Positions 45,430 through 54,205 of a stretch of 64,000 bases of DNA are shown one piece after another. A model generated the notes under the pieces. It did no database searches. It was given only the letters and a program-made list of their open reading frames with translations, and was not told the DNA's origin. The position numbers and the translations under genes are program-made. The stretch's first letter is position 1. Each line of letters begins with the position of its first letter. The stretch comes from Clostridiales bacterium (GTDB lineage: Bacteria > Bacillota > Clostridia > Christensenellales > Borkfalkiaceae), in assembly GCA_015069495.1 (NCBI GenBank), contig SVIN01000007.1, positions 1 to 64,000 of the forward strand, given 5' to 3'.

Positions 45430-47109
45430 TTATTTCTGAATCATAGTAATCATATCGTCAATCGCACCGCCGGGAGGAAGCATGGGCAATACCAATTCAT
45501 CCTTATCAATGCGTACGTCAATCACCGTGGGTTTATTCGATTTCACCGCTTCCGTGAACGCTTTCTTAAATTCCACCTCGGTTTCCGCCAAATATCCCTC
45601 CGCACCGAACGCCTTTGCAAGCGCCACGAAATCGGTTTTTCTCGACAAAATCGTTTGGGAGTATCTCTGTCCGAAGAAGAGCGTTTGCCACTGTCTTACC
45701 ATACCCAACACACCGTTGTTCATCAAGACGATGACCACGGGGATTTTATACGTAACCGCGGTTGCTAATTCGTTGAGGTTCATACCGAAACTGCCGTCGC
45801 CCGTAATCAACACCACGGGGTCTTTCGTTGCTACGTACGAACCGATTGCCGCGCCAAGCCCGAACCCCATTGTACCCAAACCACCGCTGGATACCATACG
45901 GCGGGGACGGTCGAAGGTGGAATACTGCGCCGCCCACATTTGGTGCTGACCAACGTCCGTTGCCGTAATCGTTGCAGGCAATTTATTTTCGTTGATAATA
46001 TCAAAGACACGCTTGGGGGTCAAGGGCGCCGTTGTCGCCGCCGCGATTTGGTCCGCAAAGCTTTCTTCTTCCTTCTTCAACGCATTCACGCGCAACAACC
46101 ATTCGGGTTTTTCACTTGCGCAACACTTCTGCGCGATACGCTTGAACGAATCCGCTACATCGCCGACCAAACCAAGGTCAACGCGTACGTTTTTATTGAT
46201 TTCAGCCGAATCGGGGTCAAGTTGAATAATCTTGCTCTTCTTAGCAAACTTCGCCACATTCCCCGTTGCGCGGTCGGAGAAACGAACCCCCACCGCCAAA
46301 ATTAAATCCGCTTCGTTTTGTGCCATGGAAGAAGCGTAATGTCCGTGCATACCCTGCATACCAAGGAAACGATCGTCCTGCGGTACGGAGGAAAGCCCCA
46401 TAAACGAACAACCGATTACCGCATCAATCTTCTTGGCGAACGCCAAAATTTCTTCCCCTAAGTCAATCCCTGCTGCGCCGCCGCCTACGTAGAGGTAAGG
46501 TTTCTTCGCTTCAGCAATCATTGCCACCGCCTTGTCAATTAAGTTTTCCTTCACCAAGGGCAAAGGTGTTTTTTCAACCACAGGCTGAGGTTCGTATTCA
46601 TACGAAGCCACCTGCACGTCTTTGGGGATATCCACAAGGACGGGACCAGGTCTGCCCGATTTTGCCACCCTAAACGCTTCGCGTATGGTATCCGCCAAAT
46701 CCTCGATGTTATGTACGAAGTAATTGTGCTTGGTAATCGGCATAGTCACGCCCGTGATATCGATTTCTTGGAAGCTGTCCTTACCAATCAAAGAGCAAGG
46801 CACGTTGCCCGTAATCGCCACCATGGGGATACTGTCAAGCATCGCCGTCGCGATACCCGTCACCAAGTTGGTTGCACCCGGACCGCTGGTCGCAATACAC
46901 ACACCGACCTTACCAGTCGACCGCGAATACCCATCCGCCGCATGCGCCGCACCTTGTTCGTGCGCGGTCAAAATGTGATTGATTTTATCCTTATATTCGT
47001 ACAATGCGTCATAAATATTGATAACCTGCCCGCCAGGATAACCGAATACGTCGGTAACCCCTTGTTCGATCAGGGTTTGTATTACAATTTGAGAACCTTT
47101 CAAAATCAT
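45430..47109 (-). CDS. ilvB: Acetolactate synthase large subunit
   Basis: 559 residues, ThDP-dependent. GYPGGQVINIYDAL, catalytic Glu in TAHEQGAAHAADGY, FAD-binding middle domain, and ThDP motif GDGSFGMNLNELATAVTYKIPVVIVLMNN. Condenses pyruvate with pyruvate or 2-oxobutanoate. ATG overlaps the leuA stop (ATGA). Confidence 0.97.
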   Translation of the reverse strand: MILKGSQIVIQTLIEQGVTDVFGYPGGQVINIYDALYEYKDKINHILTAHEQGAAHAADGYSRSTGKVGVCIATSGPGATNLVTGIATAMLDSIPMVAITGNVPCSLIGKDSFQEIDITGVTMPITKHNYFVHNIEDLADTIREAFRVAKSGRPGPVLVDIPKDVQVASYEYEPQPVVEKTPLPLVKENLIDKAVAMIAEAKKPYLYVGGGAAGIDLGEEILAFAKKIDAVIGCSFMGLSSVPQDDRFLGMQGMHGHYASSMAQNEADLILAVGVRFSDRATGNVAKFAKKSKIIQLDPDSAEINKNVRVDLGLVGDVADSFKRIAQKCCASEKPEWLLRVNALKKEEESFADQIAAATTAPLTPKRVFDIINENKLPATITATDVGQHQMWAAQYSTFDRPRRMVSSGGLGTMGFGLGAAIGSYVATKDPVVLITGDGSFGMNLNELATAVTYKIPVVIVLMNNGVLGMVRQWQTLFFGQRYSQTILSRKTDFVALAKAFGAEGYLAETEVEFKKAFTEAVKSNKPTVIDVRIDKDELVLPMLPPGGAIDDMITMIQK

Positions 47110-48800
47110 CTTTTTTCTCCTTCCTCTGTTATTCCCTTCGTTTGCAGCATTCTATTAACCGCAGAGACCAATGCACAAACCGAAGAGGTCATGATATCAC
47201 TGTGAATACCGCTCCCCCAATAGGTCGCACCGTTGTACACAATGCCAACGTATGCCGCCGCCATGGAAGTAGATTTTTCTTCCAATGCATGTTGCGCATA
47301 TTTTTCCAAGCTGTATTCGATACCTGTGACTTTCTTAATGGCATTGGAAATACAGTCCAAACGACCGTTCCCCGTCACTTCTGCCGCTTGCGTTTTTCCG
47401 TTGTATTCGATTTCTATCCAACCTTGCACCTCACCCTCGTCCACGTCTTCACATCTAACGTTGACAACGTCGAGCTCAGTAGACAGATTGACAAAATCCC
47501 GCAGGAAAATATCATGCACTTCATCAGGGGAAAGTTCTTTATGTGCATGGTCGGAAATACTCTTGACGTGATACCCGAACACCTCGCGCATTTTCGAGGG
47601 CAATACCAGCTTAAACTGTGTTTCGAGGATATACCCGATTCCGCCTTTGCCCGATTGGGAATTGATACGGATAACGTCCGCTTCGTACACTCTGCCAACG
47701 TCGGCAGGATCGAGGGGCAAATACGGTACCGTCCAACAATCCAATCCCTTTTCCGCACGGTATTTCATACCCTTTGCAATCGCATCCTGGTGAGAACCCG
47801 AAAACGCCGCAAACACCAACGAACCGCTATACGGCTGACGTTCGCTGACCTTCATACGGGTCACCCGTTCATACACTTCGGTAACGGCAGGCAGGTTGGA
47901 AAAATCCAAACCAGGCTCCACCCCTTGCGAATACATATTCAACGCCAAGGTAATGATATCGACGTTTCCCGTACGTTCGCCGTTGCCAAACAAGGTGCCT
48001 TCGATTCGATCCCCCCCTGCAAGCAAGCCCATTTCACTGTCCGCAACCGCGCAACCGCGATCGTTGTGGGGATGCAAGGAAATGATAACGTTTTCTCTGT
48101 TTTTTAAATTCTTGCACATGTATTCAACCTGATTCGCGTAAACGTGGGGCATCGAATGTGCCACCGTTACGGGCAGGTTGATAATTGCTTTATCTTCGGG
48201 GGTAGGTTTCCATATATCCAATACCGCGTTGCAAATTTCCGCCGCAAATTCAGGTTCTGTCCCCGTAAAGCTTTCAGGAGAATATTCAAAGGTAATTTTC
48301 CCCTTCGCTTTTTCCTTATATTGTTGACAAAGCTTTGCGCCGAACACCGCGATGTCGATGATTTCCTGTTTTTCCCGCTTAAACACCTGCTGACGCTGCG
48401 CCACCGAGGTGGAATTGTACAAATGCACCACCGCATGTTTCGCGCCTTCCAACGCGGCAAACGTTTTCGCAATGATATGTTCGCGCGATTGGGTCAATAC
48501 CTGAATGGTTACGTCGTCAGGAATTAAGTTGTTTTCAATGAGCCTACGGCAAAATTCATATTCCGTTTCACTGGCGGCGGGGAAACCAATTTCAATTTCC
48601 TTAAACCCGACTTTGCACAGCAATTTGAAAAACTCTAATTTTTCTTCCAAACTCATCGGAATAATCAACGCTTGATTCCCATCGCGCAAATCAACACTGC
48701 ACCATATAGGCGGTTTATCAACGTAGGATTTTTTCACCCAATCCATCGACACCCCCTGCGGTTCGAAATATTGTTTTACGTATTTGTTCGTATTTTTCAT
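47106..48800 (-). CDS. leuA: 2-isopropylmalate synthase (long, LeuA type with regulatory domain)
   Basis: 564 residues from ATG 48800, which has GAGG six bases upstream. A longer open frame to 48950 only reads through the T-box leader and should not be used. HMGL-like barrel with SVDLRDGNQALI (metal Asp), SLHPHNDRGCAVADSE and GNGERTGNVD; C-terminal LeuA allosteric domain, where leucine inhibits. The KNTNKYVKQYFEPQGVSMDWVKKSYVDKPPIW start is that of the long alpha-IPMS-like group. First enzyme gene of the operon. Confidence 0.96.
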   Translation of the reverse strand: MKNTNKYVKQYFEPQGVSMDWVKKSYVDKPPIWCSVDLRDGNQALIIPMSLEEKLEFFKLLCKVGFKEIEIGFPAASETEYEFCRRLIENNLIPDDVTIQVLTQSREHIIAKTFAALEGAKHAVVHLYNSTSVAQRQQVFKREKQEIIDIAVFGAKLCQQYKEKAKGKITFEYSPESFTGTEPEFAAEICNAVLDIWKPTPEDKAIINLPVTVAHSMPHVYANQVEYMCKNLKNRENVIISLHPHNDRGCAVADSEMGLLAGGDRIEGTLFGNGERTGNVDIITLALNMYSQGVEPGLDFSNLPAVTEVYERVTRMKVSERQPYSGSLVFAAFSGSHQDAIAKGMKYRAEKGLDCWTVPYLPLDPADVGRVYEADVIRINSQSGKGGIGYILETQFKLVLPSKMREVFGYHVKSISDHAHKELSPDEVHDIFLRDFVNLSTELDVVNVRCEDVDEGEVQGWIEIEYNGKTQAAEVTGNGRLDCISNAIKKVTGIEYSLEKYAQHALEEKSTSMAAAYVGIVYNGATYWGSGIHSDIMTSSVCALVSAVNRMLQTKGITEEGEKR

Positions 48801-48811
48801 AACTGCCCTCA

Positions 48812-49110
48812 AATAAAAAAATCTCTTTCGCAATTTCGCGCGCAAAAAATACGCCACGATTTTCACGAAAGAGACGAAGAAACTCCGCGGTACCACTCTC
48901 ATTGACGGCAATGCCGTCCACTCATGCCCTAATAAGGACTTCTCTATCACGGGAGAACCCGTCCGAATCTACTAAGCGACATTTTCGCCGTTCTCTCGGA
49001 GGCTCGGGGAGGAGCTATATTCTGTAAAGTTGTATCGGCTCGCACCAAACGCCGACTCTCTGCACAAGCAAACTTTACGGATTTCTTTCCCGTCATAGCC
49101 TTTGTATACA
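48812..49110 (-). promoter_or_regulatory. T-box riboswitch leader of the leuA operon
   Basis: The minus strand contains the conserved T-box AGAGTGGTACCGCGG (complement of 48885-48899). Upstream are stem I features: GGCTAT pairing with ATAGCT at the base, GTAAAGTT/AACTTTAC, AGAGAGTCGG and GGTGCGAG. Uncharged tRNA would stabilise the antiterminator and allow transcription into leuA. The specifier region reads CAGAATATAGCTCC; ATA (Ile) is the most natural BCAA reading, but TAT or CTC cannot be excluded by eye. Confidence 0.9.
48815..48873 (-). terminator. T-box-controlled terminator
   Basis: Stem CTCTTTCG / CGAAAGAG with seven Us, 15 bp before the leuA ATG; mutually exclusive with the antiterminator. 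Confidence 0.85.
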
Positions 49111-49118
49111 ATTGTATT

Positions 49119-49235
49119 TTATTCGTTTGATTTTCTTTTCATTAAGATGCAAGCACCAATCACCATCACGGCGATCAGGACAATACCCAATCCGCCGCCG
49201 ATTACACTGCCGCAACCGCCTGCCACTGTAGCCAT
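49119..49235 (-). CDS. 38-residue single-helix membrane microprotein (or leader peptide) ahead of the T-box
   Basis: Small reading frame MATVAGGCGSVIGGGLG.., then a hydrophobic stretch IVLIAVMVIGACILM and a basic tail KRKSNE. ATG at 49235 is preceded by AAAGGGA. A consensus promoter (TTGACA, 18 bp, TACAAT) lies just upstream and no terminator separates the gene from the T-box, so it should be the first cistron of the leuA transcript. Thirteen of 38 residues are Leu, Ile or Val, so it could be an attenuation-type leader peptide instead of a working membrane protein. It has Cys8 in a GGCGS turn and Cys29 in the helix. I know no homologue. Confidence 0.7.
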   Translation of the reverse strand: MATVAGGCGSVIGGGLGIVLIAVMVIGACILMKRKSNE

Positions 49236-49264
49236 AAAATTCCCTTTTATGTAATAGTGTATAT

Positions 49265-49294
49265 ATTGTACCCTATTTTCCATGAAATTGTCAA
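49265..49294 (-). promoter_or_regulatory. Promoter of the microprotein-T-box-leuA transcript
   Basis: On the minus strand: -35 TTGACA (49289-49294), 18 bp spacer, -10 TACAAT (49265-49270). Confidence 0.85.
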
Positions 49295-49431
49295 CGGATT
49301 GCCACCCGTTTTATCTTGATTTTTCAAGGAAAATTTAGGTTTTTTTTAATTTAACAAGGTATTATAATGACGACAAGCCATAAAAGCGTTCAAAAGACGG
49401 CTTTGAGGCTAGCTCGGTTGTATTGCTTTGG

Positions 49432-50496
49432 TTAATTGATTTTATACACCCAACCGAAGGTATCCTCGCGTTTTCCCCATTGAATTCCCGTCAAGATATC
49501 GTACAAGTTTTGGGTTACTTCCCCAATTGCACCGCCGCCGATAACGTATTCTTTTTCACCGATTGCAAGCTTGCCGATGGGAGAAACGACCGCCGCCGTT
49601 CCGCAGCCCCAGGCTTCTTCCAATTTCCCGCTTTCCATGGCGGAAACCAGCTCGTCTACAGACAATAAACGTTCGCTGACCTTATAGCCAAGCGAGGTCA
49701 AAACCTCGATACAGCTCTTGCGGGTAATACCAGGTAAAATCGAACCCGTCAACATCGGGGTCACAATTTCACCGTCGATTTTGAACATAACGTTCATCGC
49801 GCCCACTTCTTCGATATATTTTCTTTCTACACCGTCCAGCCAAAGCACCTGCGAATACCCCTTTTTCGCAGCGCGTTCGCCTGCGCGGGTACTTGCCGCA
49901 TAGTTACCGCCGCACTTTGCATACCCCGTACCGCCGCGTACGGTGCGCACGTCTTCGTTTTCAATCATGATACTGACGGGGTTGATGCCTTCCTTGTAAT
50001 AACTGCCGCTGGGCGAAGCAATCAACATAAAGGTTGCGTTATGCACCGCGTGTACCCCAAGCGCTTCGTCGTTGCCAAACAGGAAAGGACGAAGATAAAG
50101 GGACGTACCAAAGGATTTGGGTACCCATTTTTCTTCCAATTTCACAAACTCGGTCAAAAGCTGCAACATGTCTTCTTCGGGCATTTCAGGCAAACTCATA
50201 CGCTCTGCCGAACGATTCATACGCTTCACGTTTTCCATAGGACGGAACAACTGCACACCGCCGTCTGCCCGTCTGTACGCTTTCAAACCCTCGAAAATCT
50301 CCGCACCGTAATGCAAAACGGTGGAAGCGGGATGCAAAGAAATGCGCCCGAATGGCTCAATACGCGCGTTGTACCAACCTTTTTCCATATTCCAATCCAC
50401 CAACAACATGTGGTCGGTGAAAACTTTACCAAACCCCAACGTATTTTCCGCAGGCATTACCCCAGGCGTATTCGTTTTCGTGATTTTAATTTCCAT
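49432..50496 (-). CDS. ilvE: Branched-chain amino acid aminotransferase
   Basis: 354 residues from ATG 50496 with GAAGGAG upstream. Fold-type IV PLP enzyme doing the last step of Leu/Ile/Val synthesis. PLP Lys in GTGYAKCGGNYAAS; QVLWLDGVERKYIEEVGAMN and TGSILPGITRKS are typical of the BCAT long form. It has its own promoter and lies upstream of the leuA operon in the same direction. The 49295-49431 gap below it is AT-rich, with only weak hairpins. Confidence 0.96.
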   Translation of the reverse strand: MEIKITKTNTPGVMPAENTLGFGKVFTDHMLLVDWNMEKGWYNARIEPFGRISLHPASTVLHYGAEIFEGLKAYRRADGGVQLFRPMENVKRMNRSAERMSLPEMPEEDMLQLLTEFVKLEEKWVPKSFGTSLYLRPFLFGNDEALGVHAVHNATFMLIASPSGSYYKEGINPVSIMIENEDVRTVRGGTGYAKCGGNYAASTRAGERAAKKGYSQVLWLDGVERKYIEEVGAMNVMFKIDGEIVTPMLTGSILPGITRKSCIEVLTSLGYKVSERLLSVDELVSAMESGKLEEAWGCGTAAVVSPIGKLAIGEKEYVIGGGAIGEVTQNLYDILTGIQWGKREDTFGWVYKIN

Positions 50497-50569
50497 AATC
50501 GACTCCTTCGCGCTGTCATTCATTTTTTGAATGGCGAAAGCGTGTTTTATTAAATAATGTAATGTCATA

Positions 50570-50598
50570 ATCATACCACACGCAATGGATTAAGTCAA
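50570..50598 (-). promoter_or_regulatory. ilvE promoter
   Basis: On the minus strand: -35 TTGACT (50593-50598), 17 bp spacer, -10 TATGAT (50570-50575). Confidence 0.8.
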
Positions 50599-50743
50599 CG
50601 TTTTTTACAAGTAAAAAATAGATTTTTTAAAAACATTTTTTTCTTTTGCTAAATTTCATATTGCATTTTCAACTCCACCACCCATCAAGAAAAATTGAGG
50701 GGAATTTTTTCCTGAAATTTATGAAAAATCACCACACATTTTA

Positions 50744-50773
50744 TTGGATTTTTCTTCCCGCTTATGTTATAAT
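50744..50773 (+). promoter_or_regulatory. galM operon promoter
   Basis: -35 TTGGAT (50744-50749), 18 bp spacer, -10 TATAAT (50768-50773). Confidence 0.7.
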
Positions 50774-50807
50774 ATATATTGCGACATTATATTATAGAGG
50801 TGACGAC

Positions 50808-51839
50808 ATGATTACGAAGACTTATTCGTTTGAAAAAAATGGCAAACAAAACGACGTGTATACTTTACGCAACGCCAATGGGTTGGAAGCGGATATCCTC
50901 ACCTACGGCGCGCGTTTGATCCGTTTGATTGCGCCCGATAAAACGGGATTTTTCAGCGACGTCATCGTCGGTTGTAAGACGCCCGAAGATTACTATGGGG
51001 ATAACCCCTATTTCGGCGCGACCATCGGCAGATTCGGCAACCGTATCGGCGGTGGGCAATTCACCTTGAACGGTAACGTTTACAATATCGAACAAAACGA
51101 GGGCAAAAACACCCTGCACGGCGGGTATTCCGCCAATTTCGACCGCGTAATTTGGGATGCGGAAATCGATGGCGAACGGTTGGTTTTAACCCACGTATCC
51201 CCTGATGGTGCAGGCGGTTTCCCTGGACAATTGACCGTCAACGTATCTTTTACCTTGACCGATCAAAATGAATTAAAAATTGAATACACCGCTACCTCTG
51301 ATAAGGATACCGTGTGCAATTTGACCAACCACAGCTACTTTAACATCGGCTGTCAGCCCACGGTTTTAAATCAAACCTTGATGATTAATTCAAAGCAGAT
51401 TACCCCCGTGGACAGCGAGTTGATTCCGCACGGAGAATTTGAAAATATCGAAGGCACGCCTTACAGCTTCTTACCCGCCAAAAAATTGGGTCAGGATATG
51501 TTTTCAGATGCAAAGCTGATTGCACAATGCAAGGGTTATGATTTCAATTACTGTATCGACCGTTTTGGCAAAGCATTGGAACATTTCGCCACCGTATATG
51601 ATGAAGAAACGGGCAGAAAGATGGATTGCTATACCACCCTGCCCGGGGTACAATTATACACCGCGTGCGCGTTGAACGCATTTGAGGGCAAACGCCATTA
51701 CGAAAGATACTGCGCCCTCTGTTTGGAAACACAGGGGTATCCCAATTCCCCCAATTGCCCGCAATACCCTTCTACGGAATTGAAAGCGGGAGATACTTAC
51801 CACGAAATCACGATTTACCGTTTCTCGGTAAAGAAATAA
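50808..51839 (+). CDS. galM: Aldose 1-epimerase (mutarotase)
   Basis: 343 residues from ATG 50808, AGAGGTG upstream; the longer frame starting at 50646 lies upstream of the promoter. Interconverts alpha and beta aldoses. GARLIRLIAPDKTG start, GRFGNRIGGGQF, NLTNHSYFNIG (catalytic His) and LCLETQGYPNSPN (catalytic Glu). First gene of a rightward operon whose other members are not sugar genes. Confidence 0.94.
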   Translation: MITKTYSFEKNGKQNDVYTLRNANGLEADILTYGARLIRLIAPDKTGFFSDVIVGCKTPEDYYGDNPYFGATIGRFGNRIGGGQFTLNGNVYNIEQNEGKNTLHGGYSANFDRVIWDAEIDGERLVLTHVSPDGAGGFPGQLTVNVSFTLTDQNELKIEYTATSDKDTVCNLTNHSYFNIGCQPTVLNQTLMINSKQITPVDSELIPHGEFENIEGTPYSFLPAKKLGQDMFSDAKLIAQCKGYDFNYCIDRFGKALEHFATVYDEETGRKMDCYTTLPGVQLYTACALNAFEGKRHYERYCALCLETQGYPNSPNCPQYPSTELKAGDTYHEITIYRFSVKK

Positions 51840-51848
51840 GGAAATGGA

Positions 51849-53384
51849 ATGTTAAAAGCTCTTTGGATAAAATTTAAAGAATCCGCGCTGTCGGTTTTGC
51901 CCGTTGCGTTGATTGTACTGATTTTAAACTGTACGCCGTTGATTAACTTTGGTACGACGGAAACGGTTATTTTCGGGTGCTCTGCATTTCTTTTAATCCT
52001 AGGCATTGCTTTATTCAACCTCGGCGCGGACATCGCCATGACCCCTATGGGGGAACAAATCGGGTCGTCCTTACCAAAAGCAGGACGGTTTAAAACCCTT
52101 TTGGCGGTGTGCTTTATCATGGGTATCTTTATCACCATTGCCGAACCCGACCTTGAGGCGTTGGCTTCACAGGTAAAAGCCGTCCTTTCGGGTACGCTGT
52201 TGAAATGGTCGATTGGTTTCGGCGTGGGAATTTTCCTTGTCCTGAGCGTACTGAAAATTGTCTTCCGCGTCAGTCTTTCCCAAATGCTGACCTTCTTTTA
52301 TCTGCTGTTGTTCGCCTTGGTTTCCTTGGTGCTTATCAACGGCAACGAAGCGTTTTTACCCCTTGCGTTCGATTCGGGCGGGGTCACAACGGGGCCTATC
52401 ACCGTACCCTTTATCATGGCGCTTGGTTTGGGTGTCTCCGCAAGTTTAGGGGATAAAAAAGACCGAGAATCCAGTTTCGGTTTCATCGCGCTGTGTTCCA
52501 TTGGCCCTATCCTTGCCGTCATGGCGTTGGGGATTTTCGCCAAAGGCGAAATCGATTACAATATCCCCACCGACAAATACACGATTGTAGCAAACGCAGG
52601 CGAAGTGATGTCCACTCTTTTGCATACGATGAAAGAAGTTGCCGTTGCCCTTCTGCCCATCGTTGCGTGTTTCTTCATTTTACAAATGCTGTTTATGCGT
52701 TTGCCAAGGAAACGTATTTTACAAATCATCATCGGTATCGGGTATACTTTCTTTGGTTTGGTCATTTTCCTAACGGCGGTCAACGTTGGGTTTATGCCCA
52801 TCGGGTACAGTTTAGGCGAACAGCTTGCTCAAGCGCACCCCGCTTTGTTGCTTACTTTGTCCTTTATCCTTGGCTTCACCGTCGTTTTGGCAGAACCTGC
52901 CATTCACGTTTTAAAACGTCAAGTGGAAACGGTGACGGGCGGTGCAGTCAGCAAACGTTCGATGTTGATCGCTTTGTCCGTGGGCGTAGCGGTATCTATT
53001 ACCCTTTCGGTGGTACGTATCATGTTTGGGTTTAGTATTTTGTACTACGTTATCCCTGGATATTTCATCTCCCTCGGCTTGGCGTTTTTCGTACCGAAAC
53101 TTTACACCGCAATCGCATTCGACTCCGGCGGGGTTGCCAGCGGTCCGTTGACTTCCACCTTTATCCTGCCGTTTATCATCGGGGTATGTTTCGTATGGAA
53201 CGGCTATTCGGACACGGCAATTTTGACCGACGCATTTGGGTTGGTGGCAATGGTTGCCATGACCCCGCTTATTACCATTCAAGCGCTTGGCTTTAAGGCA
53301 ATTGCGTCTAAAACGTTACGCGAACGCAACGCAATGAAACGCATTTTGGACGAAGACGACGAACAGATTATTCGGTTTATGTAG
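51849..53384 (+). CDS. DUF1538 polytopic membrane protein (two-repeat, putative transporter)
   Basis: 511 residues, about 14 hydrophobic segments. Two homologous halves are visible: AEPDLEALASQV and AFDSGGVTTGPITVPFIMAL in the first, AEPAIHVLKRQV and AFDSGGVASGPLTSTFILPF in the second. Such inverted or tandem repeats with paired Asp/Gly-rich re-entrant segments suggest an ion or solute transporter. The family has no established substrate as far as I know. It is followed within 10 bp by two P-II-like genes, implying gating by a P-II protein. Confidence 0.85.
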   Translation: MLKALWIKFKESALSVLPVALIVLILNCTPLINFGTTETVIFGCSAFLLILGIALFNLGADIAMTPMGEQIGSSLPKAGRFKTLLAVCFIMGIFITIAEPDLEALASQVKAVLSGTLLKWSIGFGVGIFLVLSVLKIVFRVSLSQMLTFFYLLLFALVSLVLINGNEAFLPLAFDSGGVTTGPITVPFIMALGLGVSASLGDKKDRESSFGFIALCSIGPILAVMALGIFAKGEIDYNIPTDKYTIVANAGEVMSTLLHTMKEVAVALLPIVACFFILQMLFMRLPRKRILQIIIGIGYTFFGLVIFLTAVNVGFMPIGYSLGEQLAQAHPALLLTLSFILGFTVVLAEPAIHVLKRQVETVTGGAVSKRSMLIALSVGVAVSITLSVVRIMFGFSILYYVIPGYFISLGLAFFVPKLYTAIAFDSGGVASGPLTSTFILPFIIGVCFVWNGYSDTAILTDAFGLVAMVAMTPLITIQALGFKAIASKTLRERNAMKRILDEDDEQIIRFM

Positions 53385-53393
53385 GGGGCAGGT

Positions 53394-53801
53394 ATGGGTT
53401 TATTGACAAAAAATACAAAAATTAAGAAAACTGACCCCGCCAAAAAGGATGCTCCTTTTCAGACGGATTTGAAGAAGTTAAAACTGCTTGTTACCGTGGT
53501 CAACCGTAACAAATCAGAATTTTACATGGACTATTTATCAGGTTTTGAAGTCAATCTGCAAACAGCCGTCGCCGCGCAAGGCACCGCGCCGTCGGACGCG
53601 TTGTATCTGCTCGGTTTGGCAAATTCGGATAAGAGTGTCCTTTTCAGTGTGATACGCGAAGACCGCGCGGAAGAAATTATGCAGAGTTTGGATGAAAAAT
53701 TCCACACCGTACGCGGGGGCAAAGGGATTGCGTTTACCATCCCTATGACGGGCGTCATCGGGGTTGCTATTTACCGTTTTTTAAGCAATAATCGTAAGTG
53801 A
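53394..53801 (+). CDS. P-II-like protein A
   Basis: 135 residues with a basic, probably disordered N-terminus of about 28 residues, then a ferredoxin-like P-II fold: KLKLLVTVVNRNKSEFYMDYL, then GGKGIAFTIPMTGVIGVAIY. The segment that would be the T-loop is short and lacks the uridylylated Tyr pattern. Starts 9 bp after the DUF1538 gene. Confidence 0.75.
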   Translation: MGLLTKNTKIKKTDPAKKDAPFQTDLKKLKLLVTVVNRNKSEFYMDYLSGFEVNLQTAVAAQGTAPSDALYLLGLANSDKSVLFSVIREDRAEEIMQSLDEKFHTVRGGKGIAFTIPMTGVIGVAIYRFLSNNRK

Positions 53802-53810
53802 GGTAGTAAA

Positions 53811-54140
53811 GTGAAATACAAACACGAAGCCATATTTTGTATCGTAAACAGCGGGTACAGTGAAATGGTCATGGACGCCGCGAAAAAGTTAGGCGCGCGC
53901 GGAGGTACCGTTATCAATGCGCGCGGTACTGCGCCCAAGGATGCGGAAAGCTTTTTCGGCATCACCATTCAACCCGAAAAGGAAATCGTTATGATTCTCG
54001 TCCCCTCTTCCATCAAGGACGACGTTTTGCACGCCTTGTATCAAGACGCAGGATTGAATACCGCGGGGCAGGGTATTGCGTTTGCATTGCCCGTGGACAG
54101 CGTTGTCGGGCTCAGCGAACAAACCGATAAAAAAGAATAA
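53811..54140 (+). CDS. P-II-like protein B
   Basis: 109 residues from GTG 53811 with GAGGTAG upstream. Starts MKYKHEAIFCIVNSGYSEMV and ends GQGIAFALPVDSVVGLSEQ, matching the P-II beta4 region. GARGGTVINARGT is the characteristic G-A-x-G-G-T-x-I-x-A-R segment of P-II-like proteins, here shared with known transporter-associated P-II homologues. A paralogue of protein A, in which this segment is not conserved. Confidence 0.82.
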   Translation: MKYKHEAIFCIVNSGYSEMVMDAAKKLGARGGTVINARGTAPKDAESFFGITIQPEKEIVMILVPSSIKDDVLHALYQDAGLNTAGQGIAFALPVDSVVGLSEQTDKKE

Positions 54141-54155
54141 TATTGTTGCATATAC

Positions 54156-54189
54156 AGAGAACCGCCCGCAATCCTGCGGGCGGTTCTCT
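54156..54189 (+). terminator. Terminator of the galM-DUF1538-P-II operon
   Basis: AGAGAACCGCCCGCA / TGCGGGCGGTTCTCT, a perfect 15 bp stem; converging with the leftward lipoprotein gene. Confidence 0.85.
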
Positions 54190-54205
54190 GTATATATATT
54201 CAAGG

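Noticed and set aside
48801-48950. Longer N-terminus for leuA
   Set aside because: The extension is encoded by the T-box antiterminator and terminator; the ATG at 48800 has a ribosome-binding site and matches the family start.
50646-50807. 54-codon N-terminal extension of galM
   Set aside because: It lies upstream of and across the promoter; the galM family begins at the ATG at 50808.
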